64,000 nt of DNA from JADJRH01 sp046351455 (GCA_046351455.1 JAXLYM010000031.1:1-64000); one strand, 5' to 3'; positions 51,959-61,248 are shown, counted from the stretch's first letter. Translations and numbers: made by a program. Notes: generated by a model not told the origin, from the sequence alone.

Positions 51959-54127
51959 TCAGCGCGGGGTCGCCGCGCAGCGGAAGCCGATGGCGTGGTT
52001 GTACGTGTCCGGATCGGTCTTCCAGCGGTACGCGGGGCGCGACCAATCCGGCTCCGACCCGAGGAAATCACCGCCGCGCAGCACGCGACGATCGCCCTTG
52101 TCCGGGCCCTTCGGATCGACGGGCGGGCTCGCGCTGTCGGTCTCGGCGTACGGCGCGTAATAGTCCGAGGTCCACTCCCACACGTTGCCGGCGAGATCGA
52201 GCACGCCGTGCGCGGAGGCGCCCGCGGGGAACGCGCCGACGGGGGACGTGCCGACGTGGCCGTCGTCCTCCTCGAACATGGTCTTGCGCGTCTCGTTCGC
52301 GCTCTTCTTCCAGTGCTCCGCGCACTCTTTCCCGCACGCGTTGAGGCGCGTCGCGCTCGGCGGCTCGTCGCCCCACGGGTACTTCTTCTGGCTGGAGCCG
52401 CGCGCCGCGTACTCCCACTCGGCCTCGGTCGGGAGGCGGCGGCCCATCTGGCGGCAGTAGTTGTCGGCCATCGGCCACGCGACGCAGTTGATCGGGTGCG
52501 CCGCGCGGTCCGCCTTCCCGGCGTTGCAGAAGTCGGAATACTTCTTCTTCTGCGCGTCGGTGACGTTGGGCCAGCTCACGTGATCGAGCGCGCGCTCGCA
52601 CACGCCCTTGTCGACGCACGCCTGGTACGCGGCGGTCGTGACCTCGGTCTTGTCGATGCAGAAGGTGGAGATCTGCACGCGGTGCGGCGGCTTCGCGTCC
52701 GCCTGCTCGATGAGGTCGCGCGCGCCCATGAACATCGCGCCGCCGGGGATCGCGATCATGTTCTCGGGGCATTTGCCCGCCGCGGCCGCGGTCGTCGTGG
52801 AGGCCGTCGCGGAGGTGGAGAGCGCCGCGGTCACGCTCGCGGTCGGCGTCCCGCTCGCGGACGACGCACCCGATGCGGCGCCCGAATTCGAGGGGCCGCG
52901 GAGCGCGAAGGCGAGCGCCGCCACGCCGCCGAGCAGGAGCGGCGCGAAGATCAGCGCCTTCGGGAACGAGCGCGCCGCCGGAGCGGGAGCAGGCGCCGCG
53001 CCCGTCGCGACGATCGGTTGACCCGTCGTCGCCTCCGGAGAGACCGGCGAAGGGCCCGTCACCGCGGGAGCGCGCTCCGTCGGGGCGCCGGTGATCTCCG
53101 GATCCGCGAGCTGCGTGCGCTGCTGCGAGAGCGTGTTCGGGATGTTGGTGCCGACCAGATCGGCCGCCCGCATCGCCGCGTTGAACGACTGGCCCGTGAG
53201 CGCCGTCGGCGCCTCGATCACGAGCTTGCCCGCGGGCGCGCCGGGCTCCACGAGATCCGCGAACGCGCGGGCGCACGCGCCGGCCTCGGGGAAGCGCGCG
53301 TCGATGTCGCGGGTCACGCAGCGCGCGAACCACGCGTCGAAGCCGACGGGCAGCACCGACGCGACGCCCGTCTCCGCGGCGCGCGCGGACGCGAACGGGA
53401 TCGGCTCCACCACGATCTCGCGCAGCAGCGCCGGGAGGCTCGCCGTCTCGCGCCAGAATTCGTGGCCGGTGAGCATCTTGTACACCATGAGGCCGAGCGC
53501 CCACACGTCGGTCGCGGGCGTGATGCGGCCCTTCGAGTCGGTCTGCTCCGGCGACATGTAGAGCGGGCTGCCGAGCGGCTGCGTGTGCGTCTTGTGGCTG
53601 TCCGCGACGAGCTTCGCGATGCCGAAATCGAGGAGCTTCGCGGTGAACGGCGAGTCCTTCCGGCGCGAGGCCGCGAGGAACACGTTCTGCGGCTTCAGAT
53701 CGCGGTGCACGATGCCCATCGCGTGCGCGCGCTCCAGCGCGTGGCCGATCTGCGACAGCACCTCCGCGACGTCGCCGACCGGGAGCGCGCCGAGCCGGGC
53801 GAGCGCGTCGTACAGCTCCTCGCCGCGGAGCAGCTCCATCACGAGGTACGGCGCGGAGGTAGCCTCGTCGACGCCCGCGGTGACGACCTCGACCACGTGA
53901 TCGCTGTCGATCTGCGAGGCCGCGCGGGCCTCCAGCACGAAGCGCTCGCGCGTGGCGGGGTCGTTCGCGAGCTCGGGGTTCATCACCTTGAGCGCGCGCT
54001 GCTTGCCGGTGCTCCGCTGCTCGACGACGTACACCGCGCCCATCCCGCCCGATTTGAGCGCGCGGAGGATCTTGAAGTCGCGTCCGAAGACGGTTCCCGG
54101 TTCGAGGACGCCAGATTCGAAGCCCAC
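51959..54127 (-). CDS. serine/threonine kinase fused to a formylglycine-generating-enzyme-like domain
   Basis: This is a 722-residue protein. The N-terminal Hanks-type kinase (about 15-300) has LKSGGMGAVYVVE, the ALKVM lysine, HRDLKPQNVF, LLDFGIAKLV and the SPLYMSPEQ region, so it should be active. A Pro/Ala-rich linker leads to one membrane helix (about 394-412, ALIFAPLLLGGVAALAFALR), a second Ser/Thr/Ala-rich linker, and an extracytoplasmic SUMF1/FGE-sulfatase domain (GGAMFMGARD, GRRLPTEAEWEYAARG, GVLDLAGNVWEWTSDYY, RRVLRGGDF, IGFRCA). In myxobacteria this fusion probably serves signalling, the outer part as a ligand-binding fold rather than an FGE enzyme. It lies 94 bp downstream of the FrzS-like gene on the same strand. 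Confidence 0.94.
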   Translation of the reverse strand: MGFESGVLEPGTVFGRDFKILRALKSGGMGAVYVVEQRSTGKQRALKVMNPELANDPATRERFVLEARAASQIDSDHVVEVVTAGVDEATSAPYLVMELLRGEELYDALARLGALPVGDVAEVLSQIGHALERAHAMGIVHRDLKPQNVFLAASRRKDSPFTAKLLDFGIAKLVADSHKTHTQPLGSPLYMSPEQTDSKGRITPATDVWALGLMVYKMLTGHEFWRETASLPALLREIVVEPIPFASARAAETGVASVLPVGFDAWFARCVTRDIDARFPEAGACARAFADLVEPGAPAGKLVIEAPTALTGQSFNAAMRAADLVGTNIPNTLSQQRTQLADPEITGAPTERAPAVTGPSPVSPEATTGQPIVATGAAPAPAPAARSFPKALIFAPLLLGGVAALAFALRGPSNSGAASGASSASGTPTASVTAALSTSATASTTTAAAAGKCPENMIAIPGGAMFMGARDLIEQADAKPPHRVQISTFCIDKTEVTTAAYQACVDKGVCERALDHVSWPNVTDAQKKKYSDFCNAGKADRAAHPINCVAWPMADNYCRQMGRRLPTEAEWEYAARGSSQKKYPWGDEPPSATRLNACGKECAEHWKKSANETRKTMFEEDDGHVGTSPVGAFPAGASAHGVLDLAGNVWEWTSDYYAPYAETDSASPPVDPKGPDKGDRRVLRGGDFLGSEPDWSRPAYRWKTDPDTYNHAIGFRCAATPR

Positions 54128-54221
54128 GGTGTCTCCTACGCTGCGAGAGGGCTCGGGTTTCGCGGTCGGGGGAAGCGAGCGGCGGTCCGCTCGGATCGTC
54201 CGCGATTTCAGGGGGATTACG

Positions 54222-57200
54222 TCACTCTTCAGGCTCGGCCGTGGCGTCTTCGATCTGCTTGGACAGCGCGAGGATGGCCTCGCGGGCCTTCGCGAGCGCC
54301 GCGCGGTCGTCGCCCGTGCGCTTGCGGAGCTTCTCGATGGTGGCGCCGGCCGTCGCGAGCTCGGCGCGGGCCTCTTCGAGCTCCGTGGTCTGCGCCTCGA
54401 CGCGGCCCTGCAAGCTCCCGCGCAGCTCCTCCAGCGCGGCGCGGTGCTCCTCGCGGAGGCGGCTCTGCGCGCTCGCGTGCGCCTCTTCGGCCTTGTCGAG
54501 CTGCTCGGCCATCTCGACCTCGGCGCGGGCGAGGTTGGCTTCGGCCGCGTCGATCTTCTCCTTCGCCGCGGCCTCCGCCTCCGCGAGCTTCGCCTCGTGC
54601 GCCTGCGACAGCTCGGTGAGCTTCGCCTCGTGCGCCTGCGACAGCTCGGTGAGCTTCGCCTCGTGCGCCTGCGACAGCTCGGTGAGCTTCGCCTCGTGCG
54701 CGGCGGCGGCCTCGCGGAGCGCCGCTTCCTTCGCGTCTTCGAGCTCCTTGTCGCGCGCGGCGAGCTTCGACGCGGCGTCGGCCAGCGCCGCCGCGAGCTT
54801 CTCTTCGGCGCCGGAGCGCTCGCCTTCGAGGGCGCGCGCGTGCTCGGCCGTCAGGCTCTGCGCGGCCTCTTCGCTCGCCTTCTGCGCGGCCGCGAGGGCC
54901 TCCGCGTGCTCCGAGGCCTGCTTCGCGAGCGCCGCGTCCTTCTCCGCGGCGAGATCCGAAGCCTGCTTCGCGAGCGCCTCGGCCAGCGCCGTCGCGTGCT
55001 CCGCGGCCTGCTTTTCGAGCGCCGCGTCCTTCTCCGCGACGACGTCGGCGGCGAGCTTCGTGCGCGCCTCCGCGTGCTCCGCGGCCTGCTTTTCGAGCGC
55101 TTCGGCGTGCGCGGCGGCCTGATTCGAGAGCGCTTCGGCGTGCGCGGCGGCCTGATTCGAGAGCGCCGTCGCGTGCTCCGCGGCCTGCTTTTCGAGCGCC
55201 GCGTCCTTCTCCGCGGCCAGCTCGGCCGCCGCCTTGGCGAGGGCCTCCGCGTGCTCCGAGGCCTGCTTTTCCAGCTCCGCGTCCTTCTCGGACACGAGCT
55301 CCGTCTCCCGCGCGACCAGCTTCTCCGCGGCCTCGCGCTGCGCCGCCTCCACCGCGGCGTCCTTCTCGGAGCGCGCCGCGGCGATCGCCGCGTCGGCCTC
55401 GGCCTGGGCGTACGCGCGCGCCGTCCGCTCGGCGGCGAGCTCCGCCGACAGCGACGTCGTGCGCTCCTCCGCGGCGGTGAGCGTCGCGCGGATCGTCTCG
55501 ATCTCCGCGGCGAGCGCGGCCCGAGCGGCCTCCGCGGCGTCCGCGCGCGCCTTCAGCTGATGCTCGCGCGCGCCCACCTCGGCGGCGTCCGCCGAGAGCT
55601 TCGCGACCATCTCGTTCGCGTTCTCGCGCTCGCGCTCCAGGGCGAGGATCTGATCCGACAGATCGGCCTTCTCGCGCTCCAGGCCGAGCTGTTGATCGCG
55701 CAGATCGAGCAGCTCCTTGTCCTTGTGCGTGAGATCGCCGCGGAGCCCGAGCAGCTCCTTGTCCTTCTTGTTGAGCGCCTCGCGGAGATCGAGGAACTCG
55801 CGGCTGGAGATGCCGCCCGGCTTCGGCGGACCGCCCGACGCGAGCCGCACCCGCAGCTCGTCCGCCTCTTTGCGCAGGCGCGCCACCTCGCCGGCGTCCG
55901 CCGCCTGCGCGAGCACCTCGCCTTCGAGCCGATGGAGCGTCGCGTGCGCCGTCGCGACCTCTTTTTCGAGCCGGACGACCTCGCCCTTCGTGTGCTCCAG
56001 ATCGGTGCGCGCGCGGTCGTTCTCGGCCCGGAGGCGCTCGGCCTCGGCCTTGTAGCGCTCCAGCTCCACGTCGATCGGGACCGGGCCCACCTCGGGCTTG
56101 TGCGCGTGCGAGTGGACCTGCGAGTCCCGCGCGGGCGTGTGCGACGCGTCGTGCCCGGGCTTGTGCGCGTGCGACGCGGCGGGCGCGTCTTGCCCCGGTT
56201 TGTGCGCGTTCGGAAGCGAGGTCGACGTCTCGCGGCGCCCTGTCACCCCCGGGTTCGGCAGCGCGGTCGACGTCTCGCGACGCCCCGTCACCCCAGGATT
56301 CGGGAGCGCCGTCGACGTCTCGCGACGCGCCGCCGACGGGGACGCGGCGTCCGAGCGCGGCGCCACGTGCGCGTGCGGCAGCGACGTCTGCGTGTCCGTG
56401 CGCGACGGCGGCTTCGGCTGCGGGAGCGGCGTCACCTCCTGACCGCTCTTCGCCGGCGGCACATGGAGATCGTGCGGCCGCTGGAACCCCGGCGACGTCG
56501 CCTCGCGCTGCGGCGGCGTGGGTCGCGGCGCGAGCAACCCCGGACGCGGCACGTTCGGCGTGCTCGTCGCGGATTTCGCGGACGCGCCGTCGCTCCGCGC
56601 GGCCTGCTCGGCGGCGGCCGACTGCGCGCGCAGATCCGCGCGAGCGAGCAGCCCTGCGCCTTCGGACGGACGCGGCGAAGGGACCGGCGCCGGCACCGGC
56701 GTCGCGGCGGGCGGCGACGACGCGCTCCCGGATTTCTCCATGCTCGGCGGCGGCGCGGGCTGCGTGATCGCGCCGGTGGGAGGCGACGAGGCCTGGTGCG
56801 CTTGCTGGAGCTTCGCGATCTCGGGGTGGATCGCGTGCAGCGGCTTCACGACCGTCGCCTCGTCGTCCTCGCCGAGCAGCCGATCGAACGCGCCGCCGAT
56901 GAACTCGTCGATCTCGACGTCTTTCCCCGGCGGCGGCGCGGGCGGCCCCATCCGCGGAGAGGGCGCGGGCGCGGACACCACCGGCGCGGCGGGCATCGCC
57001 GGCGAAGGCGTCGCGAGCCCCGCGAACTGCGGGCTCTTCGTGTTGAGCGTCGGCTCCTCGCCCTCCGTCTCCGTGCCCTCGTCGATCACGATGTTCTCGT
57101 CGATCACGATGCCGTCGCCCACGTCCGCGTCCGCGGCCTCCAGCTTCACGAAGCGCTGCACGTGCTCGAGCAGCTCCCCGAAGGCGATCGGTTTGTGGAC

Positions 57201-57509
57201 GTAGTCCTCCGCGCGCGTCCGCAGCTTCTTGTGCTGCTCGAACGTCTCGTCGCTCGACTCGCTCGACATGATCACGAGCGGGATGTCCTTGAGCGCCGTG
57301 TCCTTCTTCAGCTTGTTGCACACGGAGAAGCCGTTCATCCGCGGCAGCTCGATGCTGAGGAGGATCAGGTCCGGCCGGTCCTGCACGGCGGCCGTGAGCC
57401 CCACGTTGCCGTCCTCCACCACCGTGACGGCGCAGCCGAGGCGGCCCAGCTCGGTCTTGAGCTCCGCGGCAAACTCCGGATCACTCTCGAAAACAAGGAC
57501 TTTTGTCAT
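54222..57509 (-). CDS. FrzS/AglZ-like protein: pseudo-receiver plus very long coiled coil
   Basis: This is a 1095-residue protein. Residues 1-115 are a receiver: VFESD (acid pocket), LSIELPRMNG, FSVCNKLKKD, VIMSSESSDE and VHKPIAF. The phospho-acceptor Asp is replaced by Ser (about S52), so it is probably not phosphorylated at that site. Residues about 115-480 are a Pro/Ala/Ser-rich linker with repeats (TALPNPGVTGRRETS, AHKPG). From about 480 to the end is an almost unbroken coiled coil with heptads and 11-12-residue repeats (QAHEAKLTELS, QAAAHAEALSN). This layout and the NKLKKD ... EQHKKLR segment match FrzS and AglZ, Myxococcus proteins of polarity and gliding control. A cell-polarity or motility scaffold is the likely role. 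Confidence 0.85.
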   Translation of the reverse strand: MTKVLVFESDPEFAAELKTELGRLGCAVTVVEDGNVGLTAAVQDRPDLILLSIELPRMNGFSVCNKLKKDTALKDIPLVIMSSESSDETFEQHKKLRTRAEDYVHKPIAFGELLEHVQRFVKLEAADADVGDGIVIDENIVIDEGTETEGEEPTLNTKSPQFAGLATPSPAMPAAPVVSAPAPSPRMGPPAPPPGKDVEIDEFIGGAFDRLLGEDDEATVVKPLHAIHPEIAKLQQAHQASSPPTGAITQPAPPPSMEKSGSASSPPAATPVPAPVPSPRPSEGAGLLARADLRAQSAAAEQAARSDGASAKSATSTPNVPRPGLLAPRPTPPQREATSPGFQRPHDLHVPPAKSGQEVTPLPQPKPPSRTDTQTSLPHAHVAPRSDAASPSAARRETSTALPNPGVTGRRETSTALPNPGVTGRRETSTSLPNAHKPGQDAPAASHAHKPGHDASHTPARDSQVHSHAHKPEVGPVPIDVELERYKAEAERLRAENDRARTDLEHTKGEVVRLEKEVATAHATLHRLEGEVLAQAADAGEVARLRKEADELRVRLASGGPPKPGGISSREFLDLREALNKKDKELLGLRGDLTHKDKELLDLRDQQLGLEREKADLSDQILALERERENANEMVAKLSADAAEVGAREHQLKARADAAEAARAALAAEIETIRATLTAAEERTTSLSAELAAERTARAYAQAEADAAIAAARSEKDAAVEAAQREAAEKLVARETELVSEKDAELEKQASEHAEALAKAAAELAAEKDAALEKQAAEHATALSNQAAAHAEALSNQAAAHAEALEKQAAEHAEARTKLAADVVAEKDAALEKQAAEHATALAEALAKQASDLAAEKDAALAKQASEHAEALAAAQKASEEAAQSLTAEHARALEGERSGAEEKLAAALADAASKLAARDKELEDAKEAALREAAAAHEAKLTELSQAHEAKLTELSQAHEAKLTELSQAHEAKLAEAEAAAKEKIDAAEANLARAEVEMAEQLDKAEEAHASAQSRLREEHRAALEELRGSLQGRVEAQTTELEEARAELATAGATIEKLRKRTGDDRAALAKAREAILALSKQIEDATAEPEE
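54589..54696. repeat. 33-bp in-frame tandem repeat in the coiled-coil region
   Basis: The plus-strand unit CGTGCGCCTGCGACAGCTCG plus TGAGCTTCGCCT recurs three times back to back. It encodes the 11-residue unit HEAKLTELSQA (on the minus strand) of the FrzS-like protein's coiled coil. Units are identical or nearly so, pointing to recent duplication. Confidence 0.85.
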
Positions 57510-57609
57510 TGGAACCCGGGGGTGCGCGGCGATCGCTCTCGGAGCATGGACGATATCGACCCGCTGAAATCCTTGTCAAACATGAGGGGGAACTCCCCGC
57601 GGCGCGGCT

Positions 57610-58743
57610 TCAAATGGGGAAGAATCGCGCGGGTGCCTCGTCCCCGAAGCACAGGCCGAGGGCGCGCGCCGTCTTGATCGTGTCGCAGTCCAGCGGAACG
57701 GACCGCGTGCCGGAGGCGACCACGTCGAACGTCACGATCTCCATCGCGTCGCCGCGGACCGCCAGCACGCCGCTCAACGACGTCTCGGTGAGGAACCGCA
57801 CCGCGGCCGTCCCGAAGCGGAGCGCGAGCTGCCTGTCGAACGACGTCGGCCCGCCGCCGCGGAGCAGGTGCCCGAGCGACATCGATCGGCACTCTTTCCC
57901 GGTGCGCAGCGCCAGCTCTTTCTCCACGTGCGCGGCGATGCCGCCGAGCACCGCCACGCCGCGGAACACGTCGCCCGAGTCCTTCACGGCGACCGAGCCG
58001 CCCGCGGGCATCGCGCCCTCGGCCACGACCACGATCGCGAAGCGCCGCCCGCGATCCTCGCGCTGCGCGATCTTCGCGACGATCGGCTCGTACCGGAACG
58101 GGATCTCCGGGATCAGCACCACGTCGGCGCCGCCCGAGAGCCCGGCCTTCAGCGCGATCCACCCCGCGTTGCGCCCCATCACCTCGACCACCATCACGCG
58201 GTCGTGCGACTCCGCGGTCGTGTGCAGTCGATCGATCGCGTCCGTCGCGATGGAGACCGCCGTATCGAACCCGAACGTCACCTCGGTCCCGATCACGTCG
58301 TTGTCGATCGTCTTCGGCACCCCGATCACGCGCGGCAGCCCCCGCTCCATCAGCTTGTGCGCGATGCGCTGCGACCCGTCGCCGCCCACCGCGATGAGCG
58401 CCTCGAACCCGAGCTCCTTGAAGCGCGCCACGAGCTCGTCCGCGCGGTCGACCGGCACAGGCTTGTCGGCCCCCGGCAAAATCGTGGGGAAATGAAAGGG
58501 ATCGCCGCGGTTCGCGGTGCCGAGGATCGTGCCGCCGAGGTGGCCGATGCCGCGCACACGATCGCGATCGAGCCGCACGAGACCGCTGCTTTCCTCGTCG
58601 AGGAGCCCGCGGTACCCGTGCCGGATCCCCCACACCTCGTAGCCGGCTTCGATCGCGGCGAGGGTCGCCGCTCGGATCACCGCGTTCAGCCCGGGAGCGT
58701 CGCCGCCGCCCGTATTGATCGCGAGCTTTCGCAGCTTCTTCAT
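57610..58743 (-). CDS. pfkA: 6-phosphofructokinase, ATP-dependent type
   Basis: A 377-residue enzyme phosphorylating fructose-6-phosphate in glycolysis. Motifs: the INTGGGDAPGLNAVIRA nucleotide loop, LIAVGGDGSQ (Gly at the position that favours ATP over pyrophosphate), VPKTIDNDV (catalytic TIDND, with Lys as in the mixed-substrate subgroup III), VMVVEVMGRNAGWIAL and GHLLRGGGPTSFDR. The Gly plus Lys combination is that of actinobacterial-type ATP-PFKs. The gene is not in an operon with other glycolytic genes. The FrzS-like gene starts 100 bp downstream on the same strand. Confidence 0.93.
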   Translation of the reverse strand: MKKLRKLAINTGGGDAPGLNAVIRAATLAAIEAGYEVWGIRHGYRGLLDEESSGLVRLDRDRVRGIGHLGGTILGTANRGDPFHFPTILPGADKPVPVDRADELVARFKELGFEALIAVGGDGSQRIAHKLMERGLPRVIGVPKTIDNDVIGTEVTFGFDTAVSIATDAIDRLHTTAESHDRVMVVEVMGRNAGWIALKAGLSGGADVVLIPEIPFRYEPIVAKIAQREDRGRRFAIVVVAEGAMPAGGSVAVKDSGDVFRGVAVLGGIAAHVEKELALRTGKECRSMSLGHLLRGGGPTSFDRQLALRFGTAAVRFLTETSLSGVLAVRGDAMEIVTFDVVASGTRSVPLDCDTIKTARALGLCFGDEAPARFFPI

Positions 58744-58837
58744 GGTGGCGCGAGCCTACCAGAACGCCCCCACGGAGCCTCGCGCCGAGCCTGCGTTCCA
58801 CATGAAAAATTCGCGGCGATCCGTGGGGAGAAGCGCC

Positions 58838-59365
58838 TCAGCGCGCGAGCCGCAGCGCCGGGAACTTCGCGGCCTCGGCGAGCACGCGCTCCACGAACGG
58901 CGTCTTCGCATCGGCGTAGGCGGCGCGATCGTCACGGAACCTCGCGGCGAGCTCCACCTTGAGCGCCTCGTACTCCTTCGCGAGATCCGGGTGCAGGTTC
59001 AGCCAGTCGCGGAAGATCACGTGACGCCGCCACTCGGCCCCGTCGTGCAGCACCACGTGCACGTGGTAGAGCCGCGGCTCCCCGCGCCGGAAATACAGCC
59101 GATCCTCGCCGCCGGCCCCCGGCACGTGCTCGTAGCCGAGCGCGACGAGCGGCGCGAGCGCGTCCGAGAGCGGCGGCGCGCGCATCCCGATCAAGATGTC
59201 GACCACCGGCTTCGCGAGGATGCCGGGGATCGCGGTGCTCCCGACGTGCTCGATCGCCTGAGGAAGGCGCTTCATGGCGATCGCGATCCGCAGCCGCTCC
59301 TCTTCGAAGCGCTGCTTCGCGTCGGTCATCGGCTCGGCGAGGACGATGGGCTCCACGTTGGGCAT
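58838..59365 (-). CDS. GrpB family protein (UPF0157)
   Basis: A 175-residue protein of the GrpB family with a nucleotidyltransferase-like fold. It has IEHVGSTAIPGILAKPVVDI (the G-S-T and D-I residues are the family core), the LYHVHVVLHDGAEWRRHVIF segment and a final WLNLHPDLAKEYEALKVELA helix. GrpB proteins often accompany dephospho-CoA kinase or act alone; their substrate is unknown. It lies 25 bp downstream of the FabH-like gene on the same strand, so the two may be co-transcribed. Confidence 0.92.
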   Translation of the reverse strand: MPNVEPIVLAEPMTDAKQRFEEERLRIAIAMKRLPQAIEHVGSTAIPGILAKPVVDILIGMRAPPLSDALAPLVALGYEHVPGAGGEDRLYFRRGEPRLYHVHVVLHDGAEWRRHVIFRDWLNLHPDLAKEYEALKVELAARFRDDRAAYADAKTPFVERVLAEAAKFPALRLAR

Positions 59366-59390
59366 CGGGGGCTCTCCCGCGCGTACTCTG

Positions 59391-60392
59391 TCACATCCGG
59401 ACGATGGACGCGCCCCACGCGAGCCCGGCTCCGAGCGCGCAGAGGAGCACGGTCTGGTAAGGCTGGATGCGCCCGTCGCGCACGGCCTCGTCGAGGGCGA
59501 TCGGGATCGAGGCCGCGGACGTGTTGCCGTACTCGTGGATGTTCTCGACGAACTTCTTCCGCGAGTAGCCGAGCCGCTGCGAGATCTTGTCGACGATGTT
59601 CCGGTTCGCCTGGTGCGGCACGACCCAGTCGAGCTCCGCGCTCGTGAGCCCCGCGGCCTTCAGCGCTTGCATGGAGTAGCTCGTGAGGTGCTTCACGGTG
59701 ACGTTGAAGAGCTCGTTGCCCTCCATCCGAAGGAAGTGCTTCTTCTGCTGGAAGCGCTCCTCGGTCATCGGCTCCGCCGAGCCGCCGCCCGGCATCGCGA
59801 GCAGGTGCGCCATCGTCCCGTCCGCGTGGATGCGCGACGACAGGATCCCGCGCCCGTCGTCCGTCGCGGGCCCGAGCACCACGGCCCCGGCCCCGTCGCC
59901 GAACAGCGGAGCGGCCACGCGATCGGCCGGATCCACGCGGCGCGACATCAGATCCGCGCCGACCACGAGGATCGTGTTGTACGTCCCCGCGGCGATGAAC
60001 TGATCCGCGATCGTCATCCCGTAGAGGAACCCGGCGAAGCTCGCGTTGACGTCGAACGACGGGATGAGATCGGCCCCGAGCTTCTGCTGCACGTGCACGG
60101 CGGTGGCCGGCATCGGGCTGTCGCCGCTCACGGTCGCGAGGATGATCATGTCGAGGTCGGCGACGGTGAGCCCGGCGGCCTCGATCGCGTGCCGGCTCGC
60201 GGCGGCGGCCATGTCGCTGGTCACCTCGCCGGGCGCGGCGATGCGGCGCCGCTGGATGCCCGTGTGCTGCTCGATCCAGGCGCCGCTCGTCTCCATGTCG
60301 CGCGCGGCCTCGTCGTTCTCGACGATGCGGGCCGGGACGTAGTGACCGGTTCCGAGGATGCGCGTGCGTGGAGCGGAGGCCGACGGGATCAT
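59391..60392 (-). CDS. FabH-like 3-oxoacyl-ACP synthase III lacking the catalytic cysteine
   Basis: A 333-residue KAS III-fold protein: ILGTGHYVPARIVEN, WIEQHTGIQRRR, LFGDGAGAVVLGP, the VVPHQANRNIVD His (about H260) and the EYGNTSAASIP Asn (about N290) are all present. At the active-site nucleophile the usual A-C-A/S-G-F reads NASFAGF, so Phe (about F119, codon TTC) stands where Cys (TGC or TGT) is required. One base change would restore Cys. With His and Asn kept, either this copy is non-condensing or newly inactivated, or the base is a sequencing error. It is alone except for grpB. Confidence 0.9.
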   Translation of the reverse strand: MIPSASAPRTRILGTGHYVPARIVENDEAARDMETSGAWIEQHTGIQRRRIAAPGEVTSDMAAAASRHAIEAAGLTVADLDMIILATVSGDSPMPATAVHVQQKLGADLIPSFDVNASFAGFLYGMTIADQFIAAGTYNTILVVGADLMSRRVDPADRVAAPLFGDGAGAVVLGPATDDGRGILSSRIHADGTMAHLLAMPGGGSAEPMTEERFQQKKHFLRMEGNELFNVTVKHLTSYSMQALKAAGLTSAELDWVVPHQANRNIVDKISQRLGYSRKKFVENIHEYGNTSAASIPIALDEAVRDGRIQPYQTVLLCALGAGLAWGASIVRM

Positions 60393-60498
60393 GGGCGGCG
60401 CACACTAGCGGCCGGCCCTGGAAATGGAACCTCAAAAGGCGCGCGCCGGGGCCTTGTCATTTGGCGAGGACGGCGCTTTTGGGTATCGTCCGCGCGCC

Positions 60499-61248
60499 AT
60501 GGCAGCTTCCGACGACGACAAAGACGACAAGGCGACCGACGCGGACGACAGCGCTGAAGAGGCCGAAGCCGGCGCGAGCGGCGAAGGCGAAGGCGAGGCC
60601 GAAGAGCAGCGCGAGGAGGAGACGGCCCCCGGCAAGCGCGAGGCGATCCTCGCGAAGCAGCAGAAGTCGCCCGACGGGAAATCCACGTCCGCGGCGCCGA
60701 AAGCCGCGCCGAAGGCCAACCCGGTCCCGCCGCCGTCCGCGGGTCTCGGCAAGTCCGTCTCGTTGTTCGTCGCGATCGTGGGTGGCATCTCGGTGCTGAT
60801 GTTGCTGCTCGGCAACGAGCGCGGCGTGAGCGGCCCTGCGGCCCCGCAGTGGAAAGAGGGCGACACGGTCGACGTCGACATCACGCTCGTCAGCACGGAC
60901 AAGCAGGACCTCGCGTGCGCGTCCGGCTCCGACCTGAAGGGCCTGCATTGCGGCTTCGAGTCGCAGGGCAAGCGCTGGACGAAGACGGACGCGACCGACG
61001 AGAAGACGACGCTGCGCCCGTACTCCACGGTGAACGGCGTGAACTTCCTGGCGGCGGGCGTGTGGAGCGATCCGGCGCTCACGGCCGATCTGCCGAAGAC
61101 GCGCTTCGCGGTGACGTGCAAATTCAAGGTGGCCGGCAAATTCGGCCGCGCCGACGTCCGCTGGCACGAGGGCGAGGGCTGGAACAACACCGACGGTTGG
61201 TTCACCGGCGACGTGTCCGCCTGCAAGATCAGCTCGATCCAGAAGTAA
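60499..61248 (+). CDS. single-pass membrane protein with extracytoplasmic domain
   Basis: The ATG at 60499 gives 249 residues; an in-frame ATG at 60424 would add 25. The cytosolic start is very acidic (Asp/Glu/Ala, about residues 3-45) and then Lys/Pro/Ala rich. One membrane helix (VSLFVAIVGGISVLMLLL, about 91-108) leads to an outer domain of about 135 residues with three Cys (LACASGSDLKGLHCGFES, then SACKISS), likely one or two disulphides. I recognise no family. It is divergent from the FabH-like gene, 106 bp apart. Confidence 0.75.
   Translation: MAASDDDKDDKATDADDSAEEAEAGASGEGEGEAEEQREEETAPGKREAILAKQQKSPDGKSTSAAPKAAPKANPVPPPSAGLGKSVSLFVAIVGGISVLMLLLGNERGVSGPAAPQWKEGDTVDVDITLVSTDKQDLACASGSDLKGLHCGFESQGKRWTKTDATDEKTTLRPYSTVNGVNFLAAGVWSDPALTADLPKTRFAVTCKFKVAGKFGRADVRWHEGEGWNNTDGWFTGDVSACKISSIQK

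Noticed and set aside
54222..57321. Long overlapping frames in the coiled-coil gene region on both strands
   Set aside because: They are low-complexity Arg/Gly/Ala or Ser/Ala/Cys shadows caused by high GC and the repeats. Only the 1095-residue frame shows domain motifs.
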